Both the position numbers and the translations under genes were made by a program. The notes under the pieces were generated by a model. It ran no database searches and was not told where the DNA came from. It was given only the letters and a program-made list of their open reading frames with translations. DNA of 64,000 bases, taken from Pseudomonas frederiksbergensis (GTDB taxonomy: Bacteria > Pseudomonadota > Gammaproteobacteria > Pseudomonadales > Pseudomonadaceae). The DNA is taken from NCBI RefSeq assembly GCF_000802155.2, contig NZ_JQGJ02000003.1:496001-560000 (forward strand), read 5' to 3'. Shown here in pieces: positions 54,342 through 63,498 of the stretch; positions within the stretch are counted from its first letter, which is position 1; each line of letters opens with the position of its first letter.

Positions 54342-55103
54342 TTACTTATCGTCAGTTTCACCGGGAACATTAGCGGTTTCGGACGGGGTGCCCTCCACTT
54401 CTTCCTTCATCCGCTTGAGACCCATGTGCCGCACATCGGTGCCGCGCACCAAGTAGATCACCAGTTCGGAGATGTTGCGCGCATGATCGCCGATACGCTC
54501 CAGGGAACGCAGCACCCAGATGATGCTCAACACCCGCGAAATCGAGCGCGGGTCTTCCATCATGTAGGTCGCCAGCTCACGCAGGGCGGTCTTGTACTCG
54601 CGGTCGATGATCTTGTCGTATTGGGCCACCGACAGCGCCAGGTCGGCGTCGAAACGGGCGAAGGCGTCCAGCGCGTCGCGGACCATGTTGCGTACTTGGT
54701 CGCCGATGTGGCGCACCTCGACGTAACCGCGCGGGGCTTCGCCTTCTTCGCATAACTGGATTGCACGACGGGCGATCTTGGTGGCTTCGTCGCCGATCCG
54801 CTCAAGGTCGATCACCGACTTGGAAATGCTGATGATCAGGCGCAGGTCGGAAGCAGCCGGTTGGCGACGGGCCAGGATACGCAGGCACTCTTCGTCGATG
54901 TTGCGTTCCATCTGGTTGATCTGGTCATCGATTTCGCGCACTTGCTGGGCCAGGCCGGAATCGGCCTCGATCAGCGCGGTCACCGCGTCGTTGACCTGCT
55001 TTTCCACCAGCCCGCCCATCGCCAGCAGGTGGCTGCGCACCTCTTCCAGCTCGGCGTTGAACTGCGCGGAAATGTGGTGGGTAAGGCCTTCTTTACTAAT
55101 CAT
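54342..55103 (-). CDS. phoU: PhoU, phosphate signalling adaptor
   Basis: 253 residues built from two PhoU three-helix bundles, with conserved ISAQFNAELEEVRSHLLAMGG, VREIDDQINQMERNIDEECL and ERIGDHARNISELV. It links PstSCAB to PhoR and keeps the kinase off when phosphate is plentiful. It lies 72 bases downstream of pstB and is the last gene before the terminator. Confidence 0.97.
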   Translation of the reverse strand: MISKEGLTHHISAQFNAELEEVRSHLLAMGGLVEKQVNDAVTALIEADSGLAQQVREIDDQINQMERNIDEECLRILARRQPAASDLRLIISISKSVIDLERIGDEATKIARRAIQLCEEGEAPRGYVEVRHIGDQVRNMVRDALDAFARFDADLALSVAQYDKIIDREYKTALRELATYMMEDPRSISRVLSIIWVLRSLERIGDHARNISELVIYLVRGTDVRHMGLKRMKEEVEGTPSETANVPGETDDK

Positions 55104-55175
55104 CTTTGGCGTCCTTGGAGCGTCCGGTAAGGTGCGGCGGACCGCAGCGTGAAGTCAATGAGCAACTACGGCTGA

Positions 55176-56009
55176 CTAGCCGTAACGACCGGTGATGTAG
55201 TCCTCGGTCTGCTTCATGGCCGGATTGGTAAACAAGGTGTCGGTGTCTCCAAACTCCACCAGCTTGCCCATGTACATGAACGCGGTGTAGTCCGATACCC
55301 GTGCCGCCTGCTGCATGTTGTGGGTCACGATGACGATGGTGAACTTGGACTTGAGCTCGTAGATCAGCTCTTCGACCTTCAGCGTCGAGATCGGGTCGAG
55401 TGCCGAGCAAGGTTCGTCGAGCAGCAGGACTTCCGGTTCCACGGCGATGGTGCGGGCGATGACCAGGCGTTGCTGCTGGCCGCCGGACAGGCCCAGGGCC
55501 GACTCGTGCAGGCGGTCCTTGACTTCGTCCCACAGCGCCGCGCCCTTGAGCGCCCATTCAACGGCTTCATCAAGGATGCGCTTCTTGTTGATGCCTTGGA
55601 TGCGCAGGCCGTACACCACGTTTTCGTAGATGGTCTTCGGGAATGGGTTGGGCTTCTGGAACACCATGCCCACGCGCCGACGCAGCTCGGCCACGTCCTC
55701 GCCCTTGCGGTAGATGTTATTGCCGTAGAGGTTGATCTCGCCTTCGACGCGGCAACCGTCCACCAGGTCGTTCATGCGGTTGAAGGTACGCAGCAAGGTC
55801 GACTTGCCGCAGCCCGACGGGCCGATGAACGCGGTGACGCGTTGTTTCGGGATGTTCAGGCTGACGTCGTACAGCGCCTGCTTCTGACCGTAGAACAGGT
55901 TCAGGCCGGGCACTTCGATGGCGACGGTTTCCTGAGCCAGGTTCAAGCTCTGCTTGTCGCGGCCCAGGGCCGACATGTTGATGCCGTGTGTATGTGCTTC
56001 GTGTTGCAT
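55176..56009 (-). CDS. pstB: PstB, ATPase of the phosphate ABC transporter
   Basis: 277 residues with Walker [14 protein letters not shown]-loop [17 protein letters not shown], signature [13 protein letters not shown] and Walker [15 protein letters not shown]. It powers high-affinity phosphate import and takes part in Pho signalling. It is 96 bases downstream of pstA, with a REP-type hairpin in between. Confidence 0.97.
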   Translation of the reverse strand: MQHEAHTHGINMSALGRDKQSLNLAQETVAIEVPGLNLFYGQKQALYDVSLNIPKQRVTAFIGPSGCGKSTLLRTFNRMNDLVDGCRVEGEINLYGNNIYRKGEDVAELRRRVGMVFQKPNPFPKTIYENVVYGLRIQGINKKRILDEAVEWALKGAALWDEVKDRLHESALGLSGGQQQRLVIARTIAVEPEVLLLDEPCSALDPISTLKVEELIYELKSKFTIVIVTHNMQQAARVSDYTAFMYMGKLVEFGDTDTLFTNPAMKQTEDYITGRYG

Positions 56010-56074
56010 GGGAGGCTCCCTGTGCTAACAAATTCGGTTCGGTTGGCCAACTGAGCGGCCATGCCAATCTGTAT

Positions 56075-56100
56075 AGGTGGGAGCAAGCTCGCTCCCACCT
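56075..56100. repeat. REP hairpin between pstA and pstB
   Basis: AGGTGGGAGC-aagctc-GCTCCCACCT, a 10-bp perfect stem inside the pst operon. It may protect the upstream pstSCA message or lower expression of pstB-phoU. Confidence 0.7.
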
Positions 56101-56105
56101 GAAAA

Positions 56106-57776
56106 TCAACTATCCAGCGCTTTGTATTTCTCGCGCAGGTGGTTACGGATCCACACTGCCGACAGGTTCAAGATCGCGATCACCAGCACCAGCAGCAGCG
56201 CCGTGGCGTAGACCAACGGTCGGGCGGCCTCGACGTTGGGGCTCTGGAAGCCGACGTCATAGATATGGAAGCCCAAGTGCATGATCTTCTGGTCCAGGTG
56301 CAGGTACGGGTAATTACCGTCCAGTGGCAGCGACGGGGCCAGCTTCACCACGCCCACCAGCATCAACGGCGCCACTTCGCCAGCGGCACGGGCCACGGCG
56401 AGGATCATGCCGGTCATCATTGCCGGGCTCGCCATCGGCAGGACGATCTTCCACAGGGTCTCGGCCTTGGTCGCGCCGAGGGCCAGGGAGCCTTCGCGCA
56501 CGGTCCGTGGGATCCGCGCCAAACCTTCCTCGGTGGCGACGATCACCACCGGCACCGCCAGCAGCGCGAGGGTCAGGGACGCCCAGAGCAGGCCCGGGGT
56601 GCCGAAGGTCGGCGCCGGCAAGGCTTCGGGGAAGAACAGCCGGTCAACCGAACCGCCCAGCACGTAGACAAAGAAGCCCAGGCCGAATACACCGTAGACG
56701 ATGGCCGGGACACCGGCGAGATTGTTCACCGCGATGCGGATCAAGCGGGTCATGGGCCCTTGGCGGGCATATTCACGCAGGTAGACCGCCGCCAGCACGC
56801 CGAACGGCGTCACGATCATCGCCATGATCAGCGTCATCATCACCGTGCCGAAAATCGCCGGGAAAATCCCGCCTTCGGTGTTGGCTTCACGCGGGTCGTC
56901 GCTGAGGAATTCCCAGACCTTGCTGAAATAGAAACCTATCTTGGTGAACGTACCCATGCCGTTTGGCTGGTAGGCGTGCACCACTTTGCCGATTTCGATT
57001 TCCACTTCCTTGCCGTTGGCATCGCGGGCCGTCAGGCTGTCGCGGTTGAACTGCGCGTGCAAATCGGAGAGGCGCGCTTCGATGTCCTTGTAGCGGGCGT
57101 TGAGTTCGGCGCGTTCGCTTTCCAGGTCGGCCTGGGCGGCGGCGTCGAGCTTGCCGTCCAGTTCCAGCTTGCGACCATGCAGGCGGATACGTTCCAGGCC
57201 AGCGTTGATCGCGCCGATGTCGACTTTTTCCAGGGTCTTGAGCTCGTCGGCGAGTTGGTTGACACGTTCGATACGCGCCTGCAACTGCGGCCAGGCGGCT
57301 TCACCCTCGGCGATGACCTTGCCCTGTTCCTTGACGTTGACCAGGTAACCGTAGAAGTTGCCCCACTCGCGACGCTCAAGGGCCATGAGCTCTGGCGGTG
57401 TGGTCTGGTTGGTCAGCCAATCGCCAACGATCCAGGTGAAATCGGTGCCGTTGAGGTCACGGTTGCCGACCTTCACCAATTCGCGGGTCATGAACTCCGG
57501 GCCTTCGTCCGGCACCGGCAGGCCGGCGCTTTTCAGGCGCTCGCGAGGGACTTCTTCTTTCTGTACGACTTCGCCTACCACCAGGTGCGCAGGCATGCCC
57601 GGTACGTTGTAGCTGGCGTGGATCAAGTCGGCCGGCCAGAAATGGCCGAGGCCGCGCACGGCGATCACCGCCAGCAGGCCAATGGTCATGATGACCGCGA
57701 TGGACACCGCGCCACCGCTGATCCAGACGCCTGGGGCGCCGCTCTTGAACCATCCTTTCAGGGAGTTCTGTTTCAC
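56106..57776 (-). CDS. pstA: PstA, phosphate ABC permease with large periplasmic insertion
   Basis: 556 residues, almost twice E. coli PstA. The first membrane helix (about 18-45) is separated from the BPD-type permease core (from about 310: GIFPAIFGTVMMTLIMAMIV) by some 260 residues that include a coiled-coil-like stretch (ERVNQLADELKTLEKVD, ARYKDIEARLSDLHAQF). The core keeps the permease EAA-type loop (EGSLALGATKAETLWKIVLP). It pairs with PstC, which is enlarged in the same place. Confidence 0.94.
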   Translation of the reverse strand: MKQNSLKGWFKSGAPGVWISGGAVSIAVIMTIGLLAVIAVRGLGHFWPADLIHASYNVPGMPAHLVVGEVVQKEEVPRERLKSAGLPVPDEGPEFMTRELVKVGNRDLNGTDFTWIVGDWLTNQTTPPELMALERREWGNFYGYLVNVKEQGKVIAEGEAAWPQLQARIERVNQLADELKTLEKVDIGAINAGLERIRLHGRKLELDGKLDAAAQADLESERAELNARYKDIEARLSDLHAQFNRDSLTARDANGKEVEIEIGKVVHAYQPNGMGTFTKIGFYFSKVWEFLSDDPREANTEGGIFPAIFGTVMMTLIMAMIVTPFGVLAAVYLREYARQGPMTRLIRIAVNNLAGVPAIVYGVFGLGFFVYVLGGSVDRLFFPEALPAPTFGTPGLLWASLTLALLAVPVVIVATEEGLARIPRTVREGSLALGATKAETLWKIVLPMASPAMMTGMILAVARAAGEVAPLMLVGVVKLAPSLPLDGNYPYLHLDQKIMHLGFHIYDVGFQSPNVEAARPLVYATALLLVLVIAILNLSAVWIRNHLREKYKALDS

Positions 57777-57791
57777 AGACTTCTACCTTTC

Positions 57792-60077
57792 TTAAAGCGA
57801 CGAATATTTCTTGCGCAGACGCTGACGGATCAGCTCGGCGAGGGTGTTCATGACGAAGGTGAACAACAGCAACACCAGGGCCGACAGGAACAGCACGCGG
57901 TAATGGCTGCCGCCGACTTCCGACTCGGGCATTTCCACCGCCACGTTGGCCGCCAGGGTGCGCAGGCCTTCGAACAGGTTCATTTCCATGACCGGGGTGT
58001 TGCCGGTGGCCATCAGCACGATCATGGTCTCGCCCACTGCGCGGCCCATGCCGATCATCAGCGCCGAGAAGATGCCCGGGCTGGCGGTGAGGATCACCAC
58101 GCGAGTCATGGTCTGCCACGGCGTGGCCCCGAGGGCCAGCGAGCCCAGGGTCAGGCCGCGCGGCACGCTGAACACAGCGTCCTCGGCGATGGAGTAGATG
58201 TTCGGGATGACCGCGAAACCCATCGCCAGGCCGACTACCAGGGCGTTGCGCTGGTCGTAGGTGATGCCCAGGTCATGGGAGATCCACATGCGCATGTCGC
58301 CACCGAAGAACCAGGCTTCCAGGTACGGGCTCATGTACAGCGAGAGCCAGCCCACGAACAGGATGACCGGAATCAACAAGGCGCTTTCCCAGCCGTCCGG
58401 CACCCGCAGGCGAATGGATTCCGGCAGGCGGCTGAAGACGAAACCGGCGACCAGGATGCCGATCGGCAGCAACATCAACAGGCTGAAGATGCCTGGCAGG
58501 TGCCCTTCGACGTAGGGCGCCAGGAACAGGCCGGCGAAGAAACCGAGGATCACCGTCGGCATCGCCTCCATCAGCTCGATCACTGGCTTGACCTTGCGGC
58601 GCATGCCCGGGGCCATGAAGTACGCGGTGTAGATCGCGGCGGCAATGGCCAGCGGCGCGGCCAGCAGCATCGCGTAGAACGCAGCCTTCAAGGTGCCGAA
58701 GGTCAGCGGCGAAAGGCTCAGCTTGGGTTCGAAATCGGTGTTGGCGGCGGTCGATTGCCAGACGTATTTAGGTTCGTCGTAGTTTTCGTACCAGACCTTG
58801 CTCCACAACGCGCTCCAGGACACTTCCGGATGCGGATTGTCCAGTGCCAATGGTTGCAGCTTGCCGCCCTGCTCAACGATCAGGCGGTTGGCCCGTGGCG
58901 ACATGCCGAACAGGCCCTGGCCGTCGACTACCTGGTCCACCAGCAAGGTGCGGTGGGCGGTGCTGTGGAACACGCCGAGCTTGCCGGCGGCGTCCAGGGC
59001 CACGAAACCCTTGCGACGCTCTTCAGCGCTGATTTCAACGATGGGCGCGCTGCCCATCTGGAAGGCACGAATCTGTTTGAAGCGCAGCTCGCCGTCCGGA
59101 TCGCGGGCCATGAACCACTGGGCCAGGCCGCCCTTGGAATCACCGATGATCAGCGAAATCCCGCCGACCAGTTGAGCAGTCGCTGTGACTTCTGCGTCGG
59201 CGTTCTCCAGAAGTTTGTAGCGGCCGTTGAGGCTCTTGTCACGCAGGCTGAAGACGTCGGCCTGGGCGCGACCGTTGACCACGTACAACCATTGCTGGCG
59301 CGGGTCGACGAAGATGTTCTTCACCGGCTCGGTCATCTGCGGCAGGTCGATGCGGGTCTGCTCGTTGGTGACTTCACCGGTCATCATGTTTTCTTCGCTG
59401 GTCAGCGACAGCACATACAACTGCGCCCCACTGGAACCGGCGAGCAGCAGGGTCGAATCGGTGGCGTTGAGGCTGACGTGCTCCAAGGGCGCGCCCTGCT
59501 CGTTCAATGCAATCGGCGCCTCGCCGTAAGGGTATTCGATGGCGGGCGAGATGGTTTTCTTGCCGTCTGGATAGCTGACTTTATAGGTGTGGCGGAACAC
59601 CAGGGCCTGGCCGTTGGAAAGACCGATTGCCACCAAGGGGCTGCCAGGCTGGTCTTCGCCAATGGAGGTCACGCTGGCGCCGGCCGGAATCGGCAGGTCG
59701 ACGCGGCGCAGTTCGGCGCCGCTGTCGAGCTCGTAGAACAATGCCTGGCCCTTGTCGGAAACACGCATGGCCACCTGGTTCTGCTCTTCGATGGCGATCA
59801 TCAGGGGTTTACCGGCGTCTTGCATCCAGGCCGGGGTGATCGGGTCCTTGGCGGTCAGGTCCGCACCCTGGAACAGAGGCAGCACCACGTAGGCAAGGAA
59901 GAAGAAAATCAAGGTAATGGCGGCCAGGACGGCGAGCCCGCCGACCAGCACGTACCAGCGGGTCAGGCGATCCTTGAGCGCGCGGATGCGGCGCTTGCGT
60001 TGCAGCTCAGGCGTATTGAAGTCAATGCGCTTGGGAGGGGAAGTCGTAGTCATTGTGGAGTTGGCCAGATCATTCAT
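57792..60077 (-). CDS. pstC: PstC, phosphate ABC permease with large periplasmic domain
   Basis: 761 residues from the ATG at 60077 (AGGG 7 bases upstream); a GTG two codons earlier is less likely. E. coli PstC has about 320. One helix (about 42-66, VLVGGLAVLAAITLIFFFLAYV) is followed by about 390 residues with repeated short beta motifs (EEQNQVAMRVSDKGQALFYEL, ATDSTLLLAGSSGAQLYVL) suggestive of a beta-propeller, then the permease core from about 455 (LTFGTLKAAFYAMLLAAP). A perfect Pho box sits just upstream, so it can be expressed apart from pstS. Confidence 0.93.
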   Translation of the reverse strand: MNDLANSTMTTTSPPKRIDFNTPELQRKRRIRALKDRLTRWYVLVGGLAVLAAITLIFFFLAYVVLPLFQGADLTAKDPITPAWMQDAGKPLMIAIEEQNQVAMRVSDKGQALFYELDSGAELRRVDLPIPAGASVTSIGEDQPGSPLVAIGLSNGQALVFRHTYKVSYPDGKKTISPAIEYPYGEAPIALNEQGAPLEHVSLNATDSTLLLAGSSGAQLYVLSLTSEENMMTGEVTNEQTRIDLPQMTEPVKNIFVDPRQQWLYVVNGRAQADVFSLRDKSLNGRYKLLENADAEVTATAQLVGGISLIIGDSKGGLAQWFMARDPDGELRFKQIRAFQMGSAPIVEISAEERRKGFVALDAAGKLGVFHSTAHRTLLVDQVVDGQGLFGMSPRANRLIVEQGGKLQPLALDNPHPEVSWSALWSKVWYENYDEPKYVWQSTAANTDFEPKLSLSPLTFGTLKAAFYAMLLAAPLAIAAAIYTAYFMAPGMRRKVKPVIELMEAMPTVILGFFAGLFLAPYVEGHLPGIFSLLMLLPIGILVAGFVFSRLPESIRLRVPDGWESALLIPVILFVGWLSLYMSPYLEAWFFGGDMRMWISHDLGITYDQRNALVVGLAMGFAVIPNIYSIAEDAVFSVPRGLTLGSLALGATPWQTMTRVVILTASPGIFSALMIGMGRAVGETMIVLMATGNTPVMEMNLFEGLRTLAANVAVEMPESEVGGSHYRVLFLSALVLLLFTFVMNTLAELIRQRLRKKYSSL

Positions 60078-60099
60078 GCGCACACCCTAGCGATCCTGT

Positions 60100-60117
60100 A
60101 TGACAGAAAGATGACAG
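60100..60117 (-). promoter_or_regulatory. Perfect Pho box upstream of pstC
   Basis: On the minus strand CTGTCAT-cttt-CTGTCAT: two exact consensus heptamers with the standard 4-base spacer, ending 23 bases upstream of the pstC start codon. That distance leaves little room for a -10 and leader unless the 5' UTR is very short. Confidence 0.92.
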
Positions 60118-60229
60118 TGAAGTGACGCAACAAATCCGCCGCCAGCTAGAAGCGGCAGCGGACGGGAAATTGGCCGCGAGAGTGACGTCCACCCCCGCAG
60201 CAGCCCGGGCGTTGGCCCAGGCTCAGGTA

Positions 60230-61231
60230 TTACTTCTTGGCGACGCTGCCGCCTTCCGACAGACCCAGGTCAGCCAGTGCCTTGGCGGCTACTTTGGCTG
60301 GCAACGGGATGTAGCCGTCCTTGACCACGACTTCCTGGCCTTGCTTGGACAGGATCAGCTTCACGAACTCAGCTTCCAGCGGGGCCAGAGGCTTGTTCGG
60401 CGCCTTGTTGACGTAAACGTAGAGGAAACGCGACAGCGGGTACTTGCCGTTCAGAGCGTTCTCTTCGCTGTCTTCGATGAATTCGCCGCCTTCTTTCTTG
60501 GCCAAGGCAACGGTTTTCACGCTGGCGGTCTTGTAGCCGATACCCGAGTAGCCGACGCCATTAAGCGAGCTGCTGATCGACTGCACGACCGAAGCCGAAC
60601 CTGGCTGTTCGTTGACGTTTGGCTTGTAGTCGCCTTTGCACAGGGCTTCTTCCTTGAAGTAGCCGTAGGTGCCGGACACGGAGTTACGGCCGAACAGTTG
60701 CACTGGCTTGTTGGCCAGGTCACCAGTCACGCCCAGGTCACCCCAGGTCTTGACGTCGGCCTTGGCGCCGCACAGGCGAGTCGAGGAGAAAATCGCATCG
60801 ACCTGAGCCATGGTCAGGCCTTTGATTGGGTTGTCCTTGTGTACGAACACAGCCAGGGCGTCCACGGCAACCGGGATTGCGGTTGGCTTGTAGCCGTATT
60901 TCTGTTCGAAAGCCTGCAGCTCGTTATCCTTCATCTTGCGGCTCATCGGGCCCAGGTTGGAGGTGCCTTCGGTGAGCGCGGGTGGCGCGGTGGAAGAACC
61001 GGCCGCTTGAATCTGGATGTTTACGTTCGGATATTCTTTCTTGTAGTTCTCGGCCCACAAGGTCATCAGGTTGGCCAGGGTATCGGAGCCGACGCTGGAC
61101 AGGTTGCCCGATACACCAGTGGTCTTGGTGTAAGCCGGAATTGCCGGGTCAACACCAGCGGCAACCGCGTTGGCAGTCGCAACGCCAGCAGCGACAAAGG
61201 TCATTGCCGCCATCAAACGCTTCAGTTTCAT
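60230..61231 (-). CDS. pstS: PstS, periplasmic phosphate-binding protein
   Basis: 333 residues with a signal peptide ([20 protein letters not shown]). Phosphate-binding loops are recognisable: [10 protein letters not shown] near the N-terminus, [14 protein letters not shown], and [14 protein letters not shown] in the centre. It delivers phosphate to PstCA. A Pho box lies upstream. The 150-base gap to pstC contains a GCCGC/GCGGC inverted repeat (around 60137-60157), a possible attenuator, and the pstC Pho box. Confidence 0.97.
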   Translation of the reverse strand: MKLKRLMAAMTFVAAGVATANAVAAGVDPAIPAYTKTTGVSGNLSSVGSDTLANLMTLWAENYKKEYPNVNIQIQAAGSSTAPPALTEGTSNLGPMSRKMKDNELQAFEQKYGYKPTAIPVAVDALAVFVHKDNPIKGLTMAQVDAIFSSTRLCGAKADVKTWGDLGVTGDLANKPVQLFGRNSVSGTYGYFKEEALCKGDYKPNVNEQPGSASVVQSISSSLNGVGYSGIGYKTASVKTVALAKKEGGEFIEDSEENALNGKYPLSRFLYVYVNKAPNKPLAPLEAEFVKLILSKQGQEVVVKDGYIPLPAKVAAKALADLGLSEGGSVAKK

Positions 61232-61306
61232 GCCTTACTCCTAGCAGATAGGTGTGTTAAGTCGGCCAAGTATTGGGAAGCCGTGTGAACACTCTATGGC
61301 TGAAAT

Positions 61307-61324
61307 ATGACAATTGGATGAAAG
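61307..61324 (-). promoter_or_regulatory. Pho box upstream of pstS
   Basis: On the minus strand CTTTCAT-ccaa-TTGTCAT, 12 of 14 consensus bases with the 4-base spacer. A CATAGA -10-like element follows about 8 bases downstream, and the pstS start is 75 bases further. Confidence 0.85.
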
Positions 61325-61366
61325 GCCAGTATTGGATTTTGCGGGGGTGTCGTGGCGAGGGGCTGT

Positions 61367-62665
61367 TTAGCGCCCCTTTTTCCAAAGATACCCACCAATC
61401 ACCATCCCCATTCCGCAGATGATCGCCACGTAATACGCCGGCCCCATCGGGCTCTCTTTCAACAGCAGGGTCACGATCATCGGCGTCAACCCGCCGAAAA
61501 TCGCGTAGGCCAGGTTGTAGGAGAACGACAGGCCGCTGAAGCGCACCACGGCCGGGAAGGCATTGACCATGACGAAGGGCACCGCGCCGATGGTACCCAC
61601 CAGCAAACCACTCAAGGCGTAGAGCGGGAACAGCCACTCGGGGTGAGTGAACAGGCTGTGGTAAAAGGTCCAGAACGTGACCAACAACAAACCGCTGCCG
61701 AAGACGAACACCCGGCCCGCGCCAAAGCGGTCGGCCAGCACACCGGCTCCAATGCAACCAAAACTCAGGAATACGATCGCCAGGCTATTGGCCTGCAACG
61801 CCGTGGTCGGACTGAAGTGGTACACCGTCTGCAACACCGTCGGGGTCATCAGGATCACCACGATGACGCCGGCCGACAGCAGCCAGGTCAGCAGCATCGA
61901 AATGGCGATGGCGCCGCGATGATCGCGCAGCACGGCGCGCAACGGAACCTCTTCGGCCAGCGCCTTGCGCAGTTGCAGTTCGGCAAACACCGGGGTTTCG
62001 TGGAGCCAGCGGCGCAAGTACACCGAAAACAGGCCAAACACACCGCCCAGCAGGAATGGGATCCGCCAAGCGTAATCCGCCACTTCCACTGGCGTATAAA
62101 TGCTGTTGATGGCGGTGGCGACCAGCGAACCCAACAGGATTCCTGCCGTCAGGCCGCAGGTCAGCGTGCCGCAGGCATAGCCGATATGGCGCGCCGGCAC
62201 ATGCTCGGAAACGAACACCCAGGCCCCCGGTACTTCGCCACCAATGGCTGCGCCCTGGATCACGCGCATCAGCAACAACAGGATCGGTGCCCACATGCCG
62301 ATCTGCGCATAGGTCGGCAACAGCCCCATGATCAGGGTCGGCACAGCCATCATGAAAATGCTCAAGGTGAACATTTTCTTGCGCCCCAGCAGGTCGCCGA
62401 AGTGGGCCATGACGATCCCGCCCAGCGGCCGGGCCAGGTAACCGGCGGCAAAAATGCCAAACGTTTGCATCAGGCGCAGCCATTCGGGCATTTCGGCAGG
62501 AAAAAACAGTTTGCCGACCACGGTGGCAAAGAACACGAAAATAATGAAATCGTAGAACTCCAGCGCGCCGCCCAGGGCAGAAAGCGACAGGGTCTTGTAG
62601 TCGTTGCGGGTCAGCGGACGGGCGGGTTGCGCGGGCGTCGCCGTGCTCGAAGGCGCAGTGGTCAT
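61367..62665 (-). CDS. MFS transporter of the MHS (metabolite:H+ symporter) family
   Basis: 432 residues from the ATG at 62665 (MTTAPSSTATPAQ); the frame is open upstream without similarity. About 12 membrane helices. MHS markers: ALEFYDFIIFVFFATVVGKLFF in helix 1, RPLGGIVMAHFGDLLGRKKMF in the first cytoplasmic loop and RVIQGAAIGGEVPGAWVF in helix 4. Substrate unknown; relatives carry citrate, proline/betaine, ketoglutarate or shikimate. A gene of this type lies next to pstS in P. aeruginosa too. Confidence 0.88.
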   Translation of the reverse strand: MTTAPSSTATPAQPARPLTRNDYKTLSLSALGGALEFYDFIIFVFFATVVGKLFFPAEMPEWLRLMQTFGIFAAGYLARPLGGIVMAHFGDLLGRKKMFTLSIFMMAVPTLIMGLLPTYAQIGMWAPILLLLMRVIQGAAIGGEVPGAWVFVSEHVPARHIGYACGTLTCGLTAGILLGSLVATAINSIYTPVEVADYAWRIPFLLGGVFGLFSVYLRRWLHETPVFAELQLRKALAEEVPLRAVLRDHRGAIAISMLLTWLLSAGVIVVILMTPTVLQTVYHFSPTTALQANSLAIVFLSFGCIGAGVLADRFGAGRVFVFGSGLLLVTFWTFYHSLFTHPEWLFPLYALSGLLVGTIGAVPFVMVNAFPAVVRFSGLSFSYNLAYAIFGGLTPMIVTLLLKESPMGPAYYVAIICGMGMVIGGYLWKKGR

Positions 62666-63036
62666 GGCAAGGGTTTCTCTTATAGTCGGTTCTCGGCCCG
62701 ACAACACTGATGAGAGCCCGGGCAGGTTCGGCACGATAGCAAATTGTTCGAAAAAGCACATAGAGGCGCGTAATTGACAGTCAAAATCAGAACCCAGTGG
62801 TCGTCGCGACGTCTATCGCCCGATATACTCGCAACCTTGCGACACTCTGTAAGGGGTTGCTGTGCGAAAACGTCGTTGGTGATGTAGTACGAATCAGCCG
62901 GTTTCGCAGAGTTTCCCTTTGGCACGCCTTTACGAAAAACGTGACGAACGTGGCAGTTCGGGCTGAATCGTTTTTTACAAAGACGGCTATTCACCTGAAA
63001 GACAAGACAGAGTTACGGGTCAGAGGCACCCCCGGC
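62666..63036. promoter_or_regulatory. Divergent promoter region, MHS transporter and thioesterase
   Basis: About 370 bases without a convincing gene. A TATACT (62824-62829) could be a -10 for the plus-strand thioesterase, but no matching -35 is clear. A TTGACAGTCAA palindrome lies near 62773. The thioesterase frame is open through part of this stretch, though without similarity. Confidence 0.4.
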
Positions 63037-63441
63037 ATGATAGAGCTCGAACAAGAAGATCCAATCCCGCAAGGCGACCTGGCCTTGCAAATCACCGCGC
63101 TTCCCCGCGATACCAACGGCTTCGGGGACATTTTCGGCGGCTGGCTGGTGTCCCAGATGGACCTGGCCGGCACCGCGATGGCCAGCAAGGTGGCGGGCGG
63201 GCGCGTGGCGACCGTGGCGATTGATCGCATGGCGTTCCTGGTGCCGGTGGCGGTGGGTGCGCAGTTGTCCTTCTATACCCAGGCGTTGGAAATCGGCCGT
63301 AGCTCGATCCAGATGATGGTCGAGGTGTGGAGCGACGATCCGTTGTCCAGCGAATGGCGCAAGGTCACCGAAGCAGTGTTTGTCTTCGTCGCCATCGACG
63401 GCAGTGGACGCACCCGCTCGGTTCCACCCCGCGCCCGTTAA
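63037..63441 (+). CDS. Acyl-CoA thioesterase (hotdog fold, YciA-like)
   Basis: 134 residues from the ATG at 63037, GAGG about 10 bases upstream. The hotdog signature PRDTNGFGDIFGGWLVSQMDLAGT carries the catalytic Asp of YciA-type enzymes, followed by VATVAIDRMAFLVPVAVG. Hydrolyses acyl-CoAs in the cytoplasm; chain preference not predictable here. Confidence 0.9.
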   Translation: MIELEQEDPIPQGDLALQITALPRDTNGFGDIFGGWLVSQMDLAGTAMASKVAGGRVATVAIDRMAFLVPVAVGAQLSFYTQALEIGRSSIQMMVEVWSDDPLSSEWRKVTEAVFVFVAIDGSGRTRSVPPRAR

Positions 63442-63498
63442 ACGCGGCGACCGTTTTGCGGTCCATTGCAGTCCATGTTCCTGAACGAGATGCGCAAT

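Noticed and set aside
55104-55175. A separate Pho box for phoU
   Set aside because: No pair of CTGTCAT-like heptamers with 4-base spacing was found in the pstB-phoU gap.
56139-60125. A very long open frame on the plus strand opposite pstA and pstC
   Set aside because: It is antisense to two clear permease genes. The predicted protein is rich in His, Gln, Arg and Ala with no family pattern, as expected from a GC-rich reverse strand.
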